Origin: Bacillota bacterium
GTDB taxonomy: Bacteria > Bacillota > DTU025
Assembly: GCA_012842765.1 (NCBI GenBank)
Contig: DUWJ01000130.1
Location: 1-14,537, forward strand
Length of the DNA: 14,537 bases
Direction of reading: 5' to 3'
Shown: piece by piece, positions 1 to 7,379 of the stretch
Layout: every line of letters starts with the position of its first letter
How positions within the stretch are numbered: the first letter of the stretch is position 1
The notes under the pieces: generated by a model
The model's input: the letters and a program-made list of their open reading frames with translations, nothing else
The model's database searches: none
What the model was told of the DNA's origin: nothing
Translations under genes and position numbers: made by a program

Positions 1-309
1 GGCGATGGAGGACTCAGGCATCTTGGATTGCTGGAGATAGATGAAGGCAGGCACGTGGTGAGCGTGGACGGTGAAAGACTGGAGCTGAGCCCCAAGGAAT
101 TCGAGCTTCTGGTCTACTTTGCCGACAATGCCAACCTAGCCTTGTCGCGGGACCAGATACTCAGCTCTGTGTGGGACTACGACTATTTCGGGGATGCCAG
201 GACAGTGGATACTCATGTGAAACGTCTTCGGGCCAAGCTGGGCCCTGCAGCAGGCTATATTGAGACTGTACGTGGCATAGGCTACAGATTTGAGGCGACT
301 GAAGAATGA
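1..309 (+). CDS. Response regulator, OmpR family, C-terminal DNA-binding domain (5' truncated)
   Basis: Only the C-terminal part of this gene is in the window; the frame is open from base 1, so the true start and the phosphoacceptor receiver domain lie to the left. The visible residues form a complete OmpR/PhoB winged helix: an entry strand (LELSPKEFELLVYF), the recognition-helix region (RTVDTHVKRLRAKL) and the closing hairpin (IETVRGIGYRF). This family binds direct-repeat promoter sites as a dimer once its receiver aspartate is phosphorylated. The TGA stop overlaps the ATG of the following kinase (ATGA, 306-309), so the two are translationally coupled and form a two-component pair. A TTG at 28 is only an internal codon. 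The target genes cannot be told from this sequence. Confidence 0.93.
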   Translation, partial: GDGGLRHLGLLEIDEGRHVVSVDGERLELSPKEFELLVYFADNANLALSRDQILSSVWDYDYFGDARTVDTHVKRLRAKLGPAAGYIETVRGIGYRFEATEE

Positions 310-1856
310 AGTCTATAAGAGCACGCTTATTCCTGGGAATCGTTGGCCTGGTCGTAGGCTACGTATTACTCTCCTGGTTGCTCAACTCGCAGTTGCTGGA
401 TGTGTACTATCACCGTATCAAGACCAATTCACTCGTAAGCGGCTACAAGCATGTGAAGCAGGCATACGATAGTGGCGACTTGGCCCAGTTGTTGCTGGAT
501 CTGGAGACAATGGAGCGCAAGGAGGGCCTGATGGTGGTTATAGTGGATTCCTCCTACACGCTCCAGTACGCGTCGAGGCCTGTCCAATCCGCCAGGCATG
601 GCTCTGCGGGTCCGACGGGCCCTATGGATTCTGCACTACTCGATTCGCTCGATCAGCAAAGAATGCCGCCGCCAGGCCCTGGGCCTAATCCTGCTCCAAA
701 CCCGGACCCGTTCCCCGTAAATACGATCGAACGCGCGATAGCTGATCTAGAGGGTGAATACGAGGTCCTCAGTTTCACCCGCGACGACAGGCTTAAGCTG
801 GACTTCATAAGCCTAATTGGAAGGCTGCCTGATGGGGGTTATGTATTCCTCAGCGCACCGATCTCGTCGATTGAGGAGAGTGCATCGGCAGCTAATAGGT
901 TCTTTTTGGTAAGCGGAGCATTGATGATAGCAGTGGGGAGTATCGCTGCCTATTGGTACGCCGGACGGTTTACACAACCTATCCATGACATGAAAGTCAT
1001 TGCTGAGCGCGTGGCAAAGCTCGATTTCAGCATGGAGTATGTCGGCAGCACCGATGATGAGATCGGCGCTCTCGGCGAGAGCATCAACATCATGTCGCGC
1101 CAGCTGGAGTACTCCATAAACGAACTGGTGCGCGCCAATGAACGCTTGCAGCAGGACATTGAGCGCGAACGTCAGATCGACGAAATGCGCAAGGAATTCA
1201 TCGCAAATGTGTCGCACGAGCTGAAAACGCCCATTGCGTTGATTCAGGGATATTCTGAAGGACTAAAGCTCAATGTCAACGATGACGAAGAGAATAGGGA
1301 TTTCTACTGCGATGTAATAACGGACGAAGCTGCCAGGATGAATCGTCTTGTAGGCCAGCTGCTTAAACTGGCCCAGATTGAATCGGGGAATATTGCACCT
1401 CAAAAAATCTGCTTCGACATCGTTGAGTTCATCAACCATATCGTCAGAAAGAACGGTTTGGCGTTGCAAGAACGAGGAGTTGACTTGGGGATAGAGGGCG
1501 AATCGTGTGTGGAGGTTGTGGCCGACATCGACATGATGGAGCAGGTGTTGGTCAATTACATTACCAACGGCATCGACCATTGCGACGGGGAGCGCAAGAT
1601 GACCATCACAATAGAGGAGGTCGATGAGAAAGCGCGGATCAGTGTTTTCAATACGGGACAACACATACCTGAGGATTGCATGGATTCAATATGGACTAGT
1701 TTCTATAAGACTGACAAGGCGCGCACACGTGACCATGGCGGGACAGGGCTTGGGCTGAGCATAGTGAAAGCAGTGCAAAAGGTTCACGGCAATGATTGCG
1801 GATGTAAGAACGTTGCGGGCGGAGTAGTATTTTGGTTCGATGCCGACCTGTGTTGA
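306..1856 (+). CDS. Sensor histidine kinase (two TM, HAMP, HisKA, HATPase_c)
   Basis: This is a 516-residue membrane sensor kinase, partner of the upstream response regulator with a 4-bp overlap. TM1 is at about residues 9-26, followed by an extracytoplasmic sensor region of about 170 residues. TM2 is at about 198-218, and a HAMP linker follows from about 220 to 270. The H-box SHELKTP has the autophosphorylated His304. The N-box is VNYITNGID (Asn421), and the G-box GGTGLGLSIV starts at about residue 478, so kinase function looks intact. The extracytoplasmic region contains a proline-rich insert, PPPGPGPNPAPNPDPFP, at residues 121-137. That insert is unusual and probably a flexible spacer. The domain order resembles ResE/VanS-type kinases. 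The stimulus is unknown, and no regulated gene is evident next to it on the same strand. Confidence 0.95.
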   Translation: MKSIRARLFLGIVGLVVGYVLLSWLLNSQLLDVYYHRIKTNSLVSGYKHVKQAYDSGDLAQLLLDLETMERKEGLMVVIVDSSYTLQYASRPVQSARHGSAGPTGPMDSALLDSLDQQRMPPPGPGPNPAPNPDPFPVNTIERAIADLEGEYEVLSFTRDDRLKLDFISLIGRLPDGGYVFLSAPISSIEESASAANRFFLVSGALMIAVGSIAAYWYAGRFTQPIHDMKVIAERVAKLDFSMEYVGSTDDEIGALGESINIMSRQLEYSINELVRANERLQQDIERERQIDEMRKEFIANVSHELKTPIALIQGYSEGLKLNVNDDEENRDFYCDVITDEAARMNRLVGQLLKLAQIESGNIAPQKICFDIVEFINHIVRKNGLALQERGVDLGIEGESCVEVVADIDMMEQVLVNYITNGIDHCDGERKMTITIEEVDEKARISVFNTGQHIPEDCMDSIWTSFYKTDKARTRDHGGTGLGLSIVKAVQKVHGNDCGCKNVAGGVVFWFDADLC

Positions 1857-2367
1857 CTGTGGAGTACAGGTGTTGCGTCCATTATCACTCCGAACAGTTT
1901 CAAGGAGAAGCGAGATTTGAGCTACCAATGATGATGGCACTCACATAAAGCAATCATGACCGGGTACAGGATACGGGCGGATGAGAGTTGAATCGCGTGA
2001 TGCCGAATCGGGGTGTGATCATATCTGCCAGCCGCTGCCGTAGCGTCCTCCCTGGCAATGGGATTTTGCGCTGGGCTTGTGCAGTAATACGGAAGCAGGC
2101 TCATTCCTTAATACTTCTTGAAGTGGCTTCATTGCGACGAGAAGAGGCCGATAGATAAGTTCACAAACAGGCCAGTTCCCTTCTTTCACTATAGAATCAT
2201 CTGTCAAGATTGGCAACTCCTATCGAGTCTTTAGACCTTAATAGACCGCCGCCTCTGTCTAGCTTTTTATTTGAGGTCTGCATCCCTTGCTTACCCTGTA
2301 GGGCTTGGAATGGGATGCATTTTCTCAGTGAGGCGGCGAACAGGCTAACGGGTGGATCCGGTTTCGA
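1857..2367. other. Convergent intergenic region, no gene supported
   Basis: About 510 bases separate the stop of the sensor kinase gene from the stop of the convergent permease gene. Short open frames occur on both strands. None has a usable ribosome-binding site, recognisable domain or credible length. The minus-strand frame at 2019-2216 begins with a TTG directly abutting a GGAG. The only clear structure is the inverted repeat near 2279-2319, listed separately. The region could hold worn-down remains of an older gene, but nothing is recognisable. Confidence 0.5.
2279..2325. terminator. Candidate stem-loop between convergent operons
   Basis: TGCATCCC (2279-2286) and GGGATGCA (2312-2319) form a perfect 8-bp inverted repeat with a 25-base interior. 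The interior holds a second small stem, CCC-TGTA-GGG (2294-2303). An ATTTTCT tract follows on the plus strand. It could terminate transcripts converging from the kinase gene and from the sigma operon (48 bp past the permease stop). The loop is long and the T-tract weak, so this is a tentative call. Confidence 0.35.
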
Positions 2368-3210
2368 TTATCTGACTTGGCTTTCAAAGATCTGGGCCTT
2401 GTCAAGTCTCTTCGTGATGGCCATCAAGAGGGCGTAGTCGACGATGATGAGAGCTGCTCCGATGGCCAGCAGCACTTTTGCATCGAGCAGCATGATGCCG
2501 GTGAACTGCCCGATCATCAGGGCAATCACTGGCAGAACGAGAAAGCCGCTCATTTGATACCCAGCCTGAAACGTAGATACGCGCGCGCTGATGAAGACGT
2601 TTATGAGCACGGCGAGAAGCCCAATTGCCGGCATTACCAAAAGGATGAGGGGAGCCCAAGCGATGCTAGGGAAGAATAGTCTGCCAAATATGGGCCAGGC
2701 GAAGACGTTCGCGCATACCGCGAAAAGCACGAAGGAAGTGAGGGAAATGGCGATAGCGGGAATAAGTGATGCCAAAGCTTTTGCCGCAAATATGCTCCGC
2801 ATGTCGACTGGAGACAGAAGAAGCCCTTCCAGGGTGCCTCTTTCCTTTTCACCCACGAAGCTGTCGACACTGATTGTGCTGGCGGCCATGAGCGGTATCA
2901 TCAGGAAAAACGGGGCCATGAAATAGTTGAACATCATGTAGGCGATTCGCTGCTGATCGGTGATGAGTGAGTCGAATATCCCTTTGAGGGAGTCAAGCGA
3001 CGACTGGGGCAGCTTTTCAAGCACGTCGAGCAGCTCCTGAAAATCACTGGAGGTGCTGGTGTCGGTCGCCCTTATGGCGAAGGATGCCCCAATAGGGAAC
3101 AAGACAGCAAAGACGAGAGGGACTATTAGCATGGGCAGCCACACTTGAATGTTGGAAGTGATGCTCATGATATCTTTCCGGGCAATGGCCCGCACAGCGC
3201 GCCTATTCAT
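2368..3210 (-). CDS. ABC-2 type transporter permease (YxlG-like position)
   Basis: This 280-residue integral membrane protein is the permease of an ABC exporter. It has an N-terminal cytoplasmic segment, TM1 at about 25-45, a large extracytoplasmic loop, and about five more hydrophobic segments. The signature stretch VGEKERGTLEGLLLSPV at about residues 119-135 is characteristic of ABC-2 permeases of the NatB/YhaP kind. Its ATG lies 10 bases after GGAGGGAG and overlaps the 3' end of the ATPase gene by 8 bp, so the two are coupled and presumably form one transporter. It is the last gene of the minus-strand sigma-factor operon, the place held by yxlG in the Bacillus subtilis sigY operon. The substrate is unknown. 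An exported peptide or a membrane-active compound is the usual guess for such sigma-linked exporters, but that is inference. Confidence 0.9.
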   Translation of the reverse strand: MNRRAVRAIARKDIMSITSNIQVWLPMLIVPLVFAVLFPIGASFAIRATDTSTSSDFQELLDVLEKLPQSSLDSLKGIFDSLITDQQRIAYMMFNYFMAPFFLMIPLMAASTISVDSFVGEKERGTLEGLLLSPVDMRSIFAAKALASLIPAIAISLTSFVLFAVCANVFAWPIFGRLFFPSIAWAPLILLVMPAIGLLAVLINVFISARVSTFQAGYQMSGFLVLPVIALMIGQFTGIMLLDAKVLLAIGAALIIVDYALLMAITKRLDKAQIFESQVR

Positions 3211-4108
3211 CTTTCTCTCCCTCCAATAGCCTGAAATAGACTGATTCTAGGTCATGGCCCTTCAACTTAACCGAGTAGACGTCTGCGTCTTGCGAGAGTT
3301 GACGGATCAACTTAGGAACTTCATTCCTGCTTGAAACGGTAAATTGAATGTCGCCGACCGGCAGCGGTCTTGCTGGAATGCCCCGGTAGGCTTCTCCATC
3401 CAGAATGTAATCGGCATCTACTTCCACAATGGTGGGGCCGGGACATTTCTCCGCCAGCTCGGGCAGGGTTCCCTGGGCCACAGTGCGGCCCCGGTCGATG
3501 ATCACGTAGCGTTGGCATACCGTTTCCAGCTGGTGCAGGACGTGGGAGCACAGGACTACCGTCACGCCTTTCTGGCTGTTCAGGCGCTCGATCTCATCGA
3601 GAACCATGGCGATCCCCGCCGGGTCCAGGCCTGATGTGGGTTCGTCCAGAAGGAGTATCGGCGGATTGGCGAGCAAGGCCTTGGCAAGCCCTAGACGTTT
3701 CTTCATCCCAGTGCTGTAGGCACCGGCCTTTTTGTCTTTGTGATCCGCGAGCCCGAATTCTTCCATCAGCTCATGCGGTCTTCGGGGATCGTCTATTCCA
3801 TACAACTCCGCAAAGAATCGGAGGTTTTCGATCCCGGAGAGGTTGGAATAGAGCTCGGCAGTCTCGGTGAGGACGCCGATTTGGGAACGAACTTCATCCC
3901 CCTGGCTTTGGGGATCAAGACCTGCAACCCTGACTTGGCCTGAATCAGGCTTTACAACGCCGCACAGCATCCGGATTGTGGTGGTTTTGCCTGCGCCGTT
4001 AGGGCCGATGAGGCCCAGAATCTCTCCACGAGCCACGTTGAAACTGAGGGCGTCAACGGCGCGTTGCTCTCCATATCGTTTGGTTACGTCCTTGATCTGA
4101 ATCATCAT
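3203..4108 (-). CDS. ABC transporter ATP-binding protein (YxlF-like position)
   Basis: This 301-residue cytoplasmic ATPase energises the permease encoded directly downstream. Walker A is GPNGAGKT (35-42), the ABC signature is YSTGMKKR (about 131-138), Walker B is ILLLDEP (151-157), followed by the D-loop SGLD, and the switch histidine is SH (His189). All catalytic elements are present. The family is the CcmA/NatA type, with an accessory C-terminal domain of about 85 residues after the core. The start is the first of two adjacent ATGs (4106-4108), preceded by AAGGTG at a suitable distance. A 91-bp gap separates it from the upstream zinc-ribbon gene, and no terminator is visible there, so co-transcription from the sigma promoter is likely. 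This matches the position of yxlF in the sigY operon. Confidence 0.94.
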   Translation of the reverse strand: MMIQIKDVTKRYGEQRAVDALSFNVARGEILGLIGPNGAGKTTTIRMLCGVVKPDSGQVRVAGLDPQSQGDEVRSQIGVLTETAELYSNLSGIENLRFFAELYGIDDPRRPHELMEEFGLADHKDKKAGAYSTGMKKRLGLAKALLANPPILLLDEPTSGLDPAGIAMVLDEIERLNSQKGVTVVLCSHVLHQLETVCQRYVIIDRGRTVAQGTLPELAEKCPGPTIVEVDADYILDGEAYRGIPARPLPVGDIQFTVSSRNEVPKLIRQLSQDADVYSVKLKGHDLESVYFRLLEGEKDE

Positions 4109-4199
4109 GCCACACCTTCACATTGATCTAGTAGCCGATTTCTGTATTCGATAGCTTGCGCTCGTTTCAAAGTGGGAGGAGATGCCTAAAAGAGTTACG

Positions 4200-4466
4200 C
4201 TACTTCTCCGCTTTGATTGATCCACAGTAAGGACAGATCTCCAATTCCCGGGGGATCGGCTTGCTGCATCCGGCGCATCGGACGTTGTTGCGCCTGGTAA
4301 CCAGGATGTAGACGATTATGGAAGACGGGATGTTGATCAGCCCGAATAAACCCCACAGCCACGCATAGTCTTCACGGCGTAGGCGCGCGTCACGGAATAT
4401 CCATGTAGCTTGCGCAATGAGCAGCGCGCCCAGAAAGATCCAGAGAATCGGATCGAGTTCATTCAC
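4200..4466 (-). CDS. Small membrane protein, PLDc_N-like with C-terminal zinc ribbon (YxlE-like)
   Basis: This is an 88-residue protein with two hydrophobic segments (about 5-24 and 35-57) joined by WIFRDARLRREDYAWLW. That linker resembles the PLDc_N small-membrane domain seen in YxlE. It continues into a four-cysteine zinc ribbon, with CAGC at 64-67 and CPYC at 78-81. It begins with GTG, after GAGGTGA, and the GTG overlaps the TGA of the anti-sigma gene (GTGA, 4463-4466). In B. subtilis the YxlD and YxlE proteins help keep SigY silent; by position this could be an accessory anti-sigma component. The zinc ribbon is an addition I do not associate with YxlE. The membrane-plus-ribbon architecture is directly visible, while the role is inferred from neighbours. 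Confidence 0.8.
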   Translation of the reverse strand: MNELDPILWIFLGALLIAQATWIFRDARLRREDYAWLWGLFGLINIPSSIIVYILVTRRNNVRCAGCSKPIPRELEICPYCGSIKAEK

Positions 4467-4969
4467 GCCACATCACCTCTTCCCTCTCGCAACACGTGGA
4501 GAGGCAGGTAGAAAAGGGCTATGCCGAAGAATCCGATTGCCTGAAGGCCCAGGAACGCACCGGGCTTTGAGGCCAGAAGCGGAACCCACACGGAAGTGAG
4601 AATACCCGTGGCAGTCAGCGCGAACAGTGCCATATTCCGACGTTCCCGGGCAATTCGCATCTTGATTCCCCGTTCGATGGTCGCATCCAGCCTCGGCCAA
4701 GCGGGGGCGATGCCTTCAATTCCCAGGTCCGTCGCGGCGGGACGCTCAGCGCTCCCAGAAGGTACATTCATATGCGATGATGGCAGCAACGACGCGATAT
4801 CTACGAGGGCGTCAGCGTAGTCTCGACACTCGGGGCAGTTTTTGAGGTGTCTGGCCACATCGGTCGTGCTTATGTCTTTGTCAAGCCTACCTTGGCCGTC
4901 GGCCTCGCCGGACTCAGGGTACGCCATGTCGAGCAGCATATCTTGAACGTTCCTGCAATCTATGTTCAC
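4463..4969 (-). CDS. Zinc-finger anti-sigma factor, membrane-anchored (YxlC/RsiW type)
   Basis: This 168-residue protein should bind and hold the ECF sigma factor encoded just upstream. The N-terminal half carries the ZAS motif HLKNCPEC (His41, Cys45, Cys48), typical of zf-HC2 anti-sigma domains. A charged linker (about 93-112) leads to two hydrophobic helices at about 113-133 and 140-160, so it is a membrane protein with the sigma-binding domain in the cytoplasm. The hairpin between the helices is only a few residues, leaving almost no extracellular sensor domain. Release therefore probably depends on partner membrane proteins or the linked transporter. It starts with GTG behind GAGGG, overlaps the sigma stop by 4 bp (4966-4969), and overlaps the next gene by 4 bp, which favours matched expression. 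Confidence 0.9.
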   Translation of the reverse strand: MNIDCRNVQDMLLDMAYPESGEADGQGRLDKDISTTDVARHLKNCPECRDYADALVDIASLLPSSHMNVPSGSAERPAATDLGIEGIAPAWPRLDATIERGIKMRIARERRNMALFALTATGILTSVWVPLLASKPGAFLGLQAIGFFGIALFYLPLHVLREGRGDVA

Positions 4970-5505
4970 TTCATGTCCCTCCTGGAGATTTCACGCCTGA
5001 GTATTTCAACGGAATCATGCAGCCGGGACCGTACTGTCCCTATTGGGCAGCCAACCGCGTCGGCTATCTCCTCATATTTGAACCCGTAGTAGTGTCTTAA
5101 GACGAACACTTGTCGTTTTTCGGGCCCGAGTGCATCGAGGAGGCTCATCGCCTCGTCTACAGCCATGTTCCGAAGAGCCTTCTCCTCCGCGCTCTCTTCC
5201 TCGGAACCGGTTTCGAAGACGTCCTCAGTCAAAATCTCGCGCCGCGCGGTCCTAAGCTTGTTCTTGTGGGTGTTCAGGGCTATGGTGATCAGCCATGTGG
5301 AGAACTTCGCTCGCGGCTCGTAGCGTTCTAGGTTGACGATGGCGCGGAGCACCGTCTCCTGTGCTATGTCTTCTGCGGATCGGGGATCGCCCGTGATGCG
5401 GATCAATGCACCAAGGAGAATTGGGTAGTTGATCCAGAAGAGCTCTTCCAAAGCTTGCCTGTCGTTTTGTTGCGCGCGGCGTACTAGCGAAGTCTCGTCG
5501 GGCAT
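4966..5505 (-). CDS. RNA polymerase ECF sigma factor (SigY/SigW-like)
   Basis: This is a 179-residue ECF sigma factor. Region 2 is at about residues 20-90 and includes DIAQETVLRAIVNL and the promoter-melting stretch FSTWLITIALNTHKNKLR. Region 4 is at about 120-172, with GPEKRQVFVLRHYYGFKYEE and a helix-turn-helix IADAVGCPIGTVRSRLHD. An acidic linker (about 94-110) lies between them. The length and the two-domain structure are normal for the family. The ATG follows AAAAGGGGACTGGAG, giving a good ribosome-binding site. It is the first gene of a minus-strand operon whose order (sigma, anti-sigma, small membrane protein, ABC ATPase, ABC permease) matches B. subtilis sigY-yxlCDEFG. Such operons are usually autoregulated, but I could not find a convincing ECF-type promoter. 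Assignment to SigY rather than another ECF group rests on gene order. Confidence 0.93.
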   Translation of the reverse strand: MPDETSLVRRAQQNDRQALEELFWINYPILLGALIRITGDPRSAEDIAQETVLRAIVNLERYEPRAKFSTWLITIALNTHKNKLRTARREILTEDVFETGSEEESAEEKALRNMAVDEAMSLLDALGPEKRQVFVLRHYYGFKYEEIADAVGCPIGTVRSRLHDSVEILRREISRRDMK

Positions 5506-5574
5506 CTCCAGTCCCCTTTTCCGTTAATTGAACACAGCTGGCCCGCAAATAGTTCGGTCGCCATGAAGGACGAT

Positions 5575-5853
5575 ATCAGACTATATCATACCGTGTGTGG
5601 CAAATGGCATTGAATGATTGCCCACCAAATCGCGCATTCTCTTTTCGTTGTTGCAAGTCCTGTAAGTGTTTGGCCATGCCAGAAAAACTTCCGCTGAATT
5701 GCCGGGGCCTGTGGCGTGGTTGGACGCGTATTCTGCGTCTGCCAACACGATCAGGATGGCCCCAGGGCCGGATTGGCCAACCGCGAGCGAAAAGCTCCAG
5801 CGTTCGTCCTCGTCGAGGTCTGGCAAGTCCATATTTTGCAGGAATGAGATGAG
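5575..5853 (-). pseudogene. Possible gene remnant between the sigma operon and the acetyltransferase
   Basis: A minus-strand frame open from about 5853 to a TAG near 5581 reads like real protein for its first 50 or so codons. Examples are LQNMDLPDLDEDERWSFSLA and VGQSGPGAILIVLADAEY, with mostly G or C in third codon positions. The in-frame ATG (5832) has no ribosome-binding site, the frame is closed just upstream, and the C-terminal part degenerates. I do not recognise a family. It may be a broken piece of a gene lost by deletion, or a chance frame. It occupies most of the 390-base gap between the divergent sigma and acetyltransferase genes, in which I see no other gene. Confidence 0.25.
5585..5614 (-). 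promoter_or_regulatory. Possible vegetative promoter of the sigma operon
   Basis: Reading the minus strand, TTCAAT (5614-5609), an 18-base spacer and TATGAT (5590-5585) make a plausible but weak housekeeping-type promoter about 80 bases before the sigma ATG. The -10 matches TATAAT at five of six positions and the -35 matches at three. No clear ECF-type AAC/CGTC pair at correct spacing was found. Confidence 0.3.
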
Positions 5854-5896
5854 TCAGATAAAATCAGGGTATAAAGGAGTATTTGCAGGTGAGAGA

Positions 5897-6361
5897 ATGT
5901 ATGTCGCGCAGGTTGAAGCACAAGATCGGAAGGGATGGATATCCCGACAGATTCTCGATGATTTAGGGGAATGGTTCGGCATCCCCGAGGCCGCGGAATC
6001 CTACGCAAGGAGAAGCTCGGAACTGCCCTTTTGGGCAGCTTTTGATGGCGGGAAACCGGTTGGTTTTGTCGCAGTCTTGAAGCACTTCGATCAAGCCGCT
6101 GAGATCTATGTAATGGGGATCCTCAAAGCATACCATCGCAAAGGAATTGGAAGACTTCTCGTAGGAGAAGTTGAAAAGTGGTGCGCAGATCAAGACATTA
6201 GTTATCTTCAAGTCAAAACGCTCTCAGCTTCTCATCCCGATACTCATTATGAGAAAACCAGAGCATTTTACCGGTCGGTTGGATTCGTAGAGATAGAGGA
6301 GTTTCCTAACCTATGGGGAACTGCGAATCCGTGTCTGCTGATGATCAAGGCAATCCGATAG
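5897..6361 (+). CDS. GNAT family N-acetyltransferase
   Basis: This is a cytoplasmic GNAT acetyltransferase of about 154 residues that transfers acetyl from acetyl-CoA to an unknown amine. The acetyl-CoA pyrophosphate loop is AYHRKGIGRLL (about residues 78-88, consensus R/QxxGxG/A), preceded by the strand AEIYVMGIL. The C-terminal FYRSVGFVEIEEFPNLWG is the usual tyrosine-containing end of the fold. The N-terminal part, LGEWFGIPEAAESY, is shared with a group of small GNATs common in Bacillota. I chose the ATG at 5897 because AGGTGA lies four bases upstream. An in-frame ATG at 5849 would add 16 residues that look non-conserved. It stands alone, divergent from the sigma operon, and no terminator is obvious after it. 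Confidence 0.88.
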   Translation: MYVAQVEAQDRKGWISRQILDDLGEWFGIPEAAESYARRSSELPFWAAFDGGKPVGFVAVLKHFDQAAEIYVMGILKAYHRKGIGRLLVGEVEKWCADQDISYLQVKTLSASHPDTHYEKTRAFYRSVGFVEIEEFPNLWGTANPCLLMIKAIR

Positions 6362-6491
6362 GGCGATCAGTATTGCCGCTCAGAACCTCTTTCGGGGCTT
6401 CACTCTTTGGGCTGTGCACCTTCATGGAACGAAGTATTATTGAAATGATTGAAGGAATCAAATGTCGGATGTAGAAACAGATACACGATCG

Positions 6492-6507
6492 CAATGTACG
6501 GACAAAT
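6492..6507. promoter_or_regulatory. AraR-type operator, copy 1 (distal site for the secreted-protein gene)
   Basis: The core TGTACGGACA (6495-6504) matches the local consensus TGTMCGKACA. Extended to 16 bases it agrees with the known B. subtilis AraR box (ATTTGTACGTACAAAT) at 12 positions. Its centre is 180 bp upstream of copy 2. Confidence 0.75.
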
Positions 6508-6671
6508 ACTACAATTAAGAAGAACGCAAGACGATAAGGACGACTGACAACTGAGACTTAAGTATTCTAGCTGAGCTTTTCGAAACAGCGCAAGCATGCG
6601 GTGGGACGAAATCGCTCTTTTGGCTATGGAATCCAGGTTCGTTCAGTATGCTCTTAATATCTTGCGCCAGG

Positions 6672-6687
6672 GTTTGTCCGGACATAA
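6672..6687. promoter_or_regulatory. AraR-type operator, copy 2 (proximal site for the secreted-protein gene)
   Basis: TGTCCGGACA (6675-6684) is a perfect 10-bp palindrome that matches the local operator consensus. It lies about 75 bp before the TTG start of the secreted protein, a suitable place for repression. Its core is identical to the site in front of the sugar permease operon. Confidence 0.78.
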
Positions 6688-6758
6688 CCGCTGCGATCAT
6701 GCACCGATTCTGCAAACGCAGTTGTGGAATCGCAAAGTACGATCTAGGAGGGACCGAG

Positions 6759-7343
6759 TTGAGCACACAGCAAGTCATTAGGAGATTGGCAGTCGTCTGC
6801 CTAGGATTAGCCGTTTTGTGTGGAATGGCGACATTGCAACCTGTGGATGCAGCTGAAACCACCGTGGATACGCGCACTGTCTGGACGTTCGACAATGATC
6901 TTGATGGATGGACGGGCGGAGTGGCGGGGCGCATGCGGCCGAAGTATGGCGAATTTGGGCGGGCTAAACGCGGCAATCCTGGTGGTAGCTTCTATCTGGA
7001 TGGATGTGATTATGGTTCTCCAGATGGGAAAGCAAATTCGTGGCTGTTTAATGTAGTCAAGTTGCCGGCTGATGCAAAGGAAATCTATTTTGAAACACGT
7101 GGCCAGGGAGAAGCGGCGGATCTTGGAAGTGTTGGTGGCGGTCTCAGGCTTATCATAGTAGATGAAGATGGCGTAGAACATGTAGTCATGCCATGGCAGA
7201 CGAACAACGAGAAACCATTTGTCCCAGTAATCGTTGATATTTCGAAGTTTGCAGGGCACACAGTGACTATCAGATTTGAAATGCGTGATTCAGATATCGG
7301 GGAATATCAGCGCAGATGGGTGGATAACGTGACTATCAGATAG
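6759..7343 (+). CDS. Small secreted protein with a carbohydrate-binding-like beta-sandwich
   Basis: I place the start at TTG 6759 because AGGAGGG lies seven bases upstream and a signal peptide follows immediately. The earlier in-frame ATG at 6648 would include operator copy 2 in the coding region. The protein is 194 residues. Arg8-Arg9 precede a hydrophobic core (10-26), with a likely cleavage after VDAA (about 32). No lipobox is evident. The mature part begins with WTFDNDLDGWTGG and ends with VDISKFAGHTVTIRFEMRD and WVDNVTI. That beginning and end are typical of jelly-roll (galactose-binding-like) domains such as carbohydrate-binding modules. It has no catalytic domain, so it would act as a lone extracellular binding protein. 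Two AraR-type operators upstream place it in the locus regulon. The fold is inferred by pattern, not by alignment. Confidence 0.82.
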   Translation: MSTQQVIRRLAVVCLGLAVLCGMATLQPVDAAETTVDTRTVWTFDNDLDGWTGGVAGRMRPKYGEFGRAKRGNPGGSFYLDGCDYGSPDGKANSWLFNVVKLPADAKEIYFETRGQGEAADLGSVGGGLRLIIVDEDGVEHVVMPWQTNNEKPFVPVIVDISKFAGHTVTIRFEMRDSDIGEYQRRWVDNVTIR

Positions 7344-7379
7344 GCAGTACACGTTCTATAGCGTGATGAACATAGGCGC

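Larger units (their letters stand above)
6362..6758. other. Intergenic region carrying two operators, no gene supported
   Basis: About 400 bases lie between the acetyltransferase stop and the secreted-protein start. Short open frames on both strands have no domains or usable ribosome-binding sites. The region holds two copies of the AraR-type operator (listed separately), so it is best read as a long promoter region for the secreted protein gene. No convincing -35/-10 pair was identified. Confidence 0.6.

Noticed and set aside
2019..2216. Minus-strand frame of 65 codons between the convergent operons
   Set aside because: The start is a TTG directly abutting GGAG, no domain is recognisable, and the frame is short; kept only as part of the intergenic description.
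5025..5040. GGGAC-N6-GTCCC inverted repeat
   Set aside because: It lies within sigma factor region 4 coding sequence and does not match the local operator consensus; no separate role is supported.
6648..6758. Upstream extension of the secreted protein from ATG 6648
   Set aside because: It would bury operator copy 2 in coding sequence and move the signal peptide inside the protein; TTG 6759 has an excellent AGGAGGG site.
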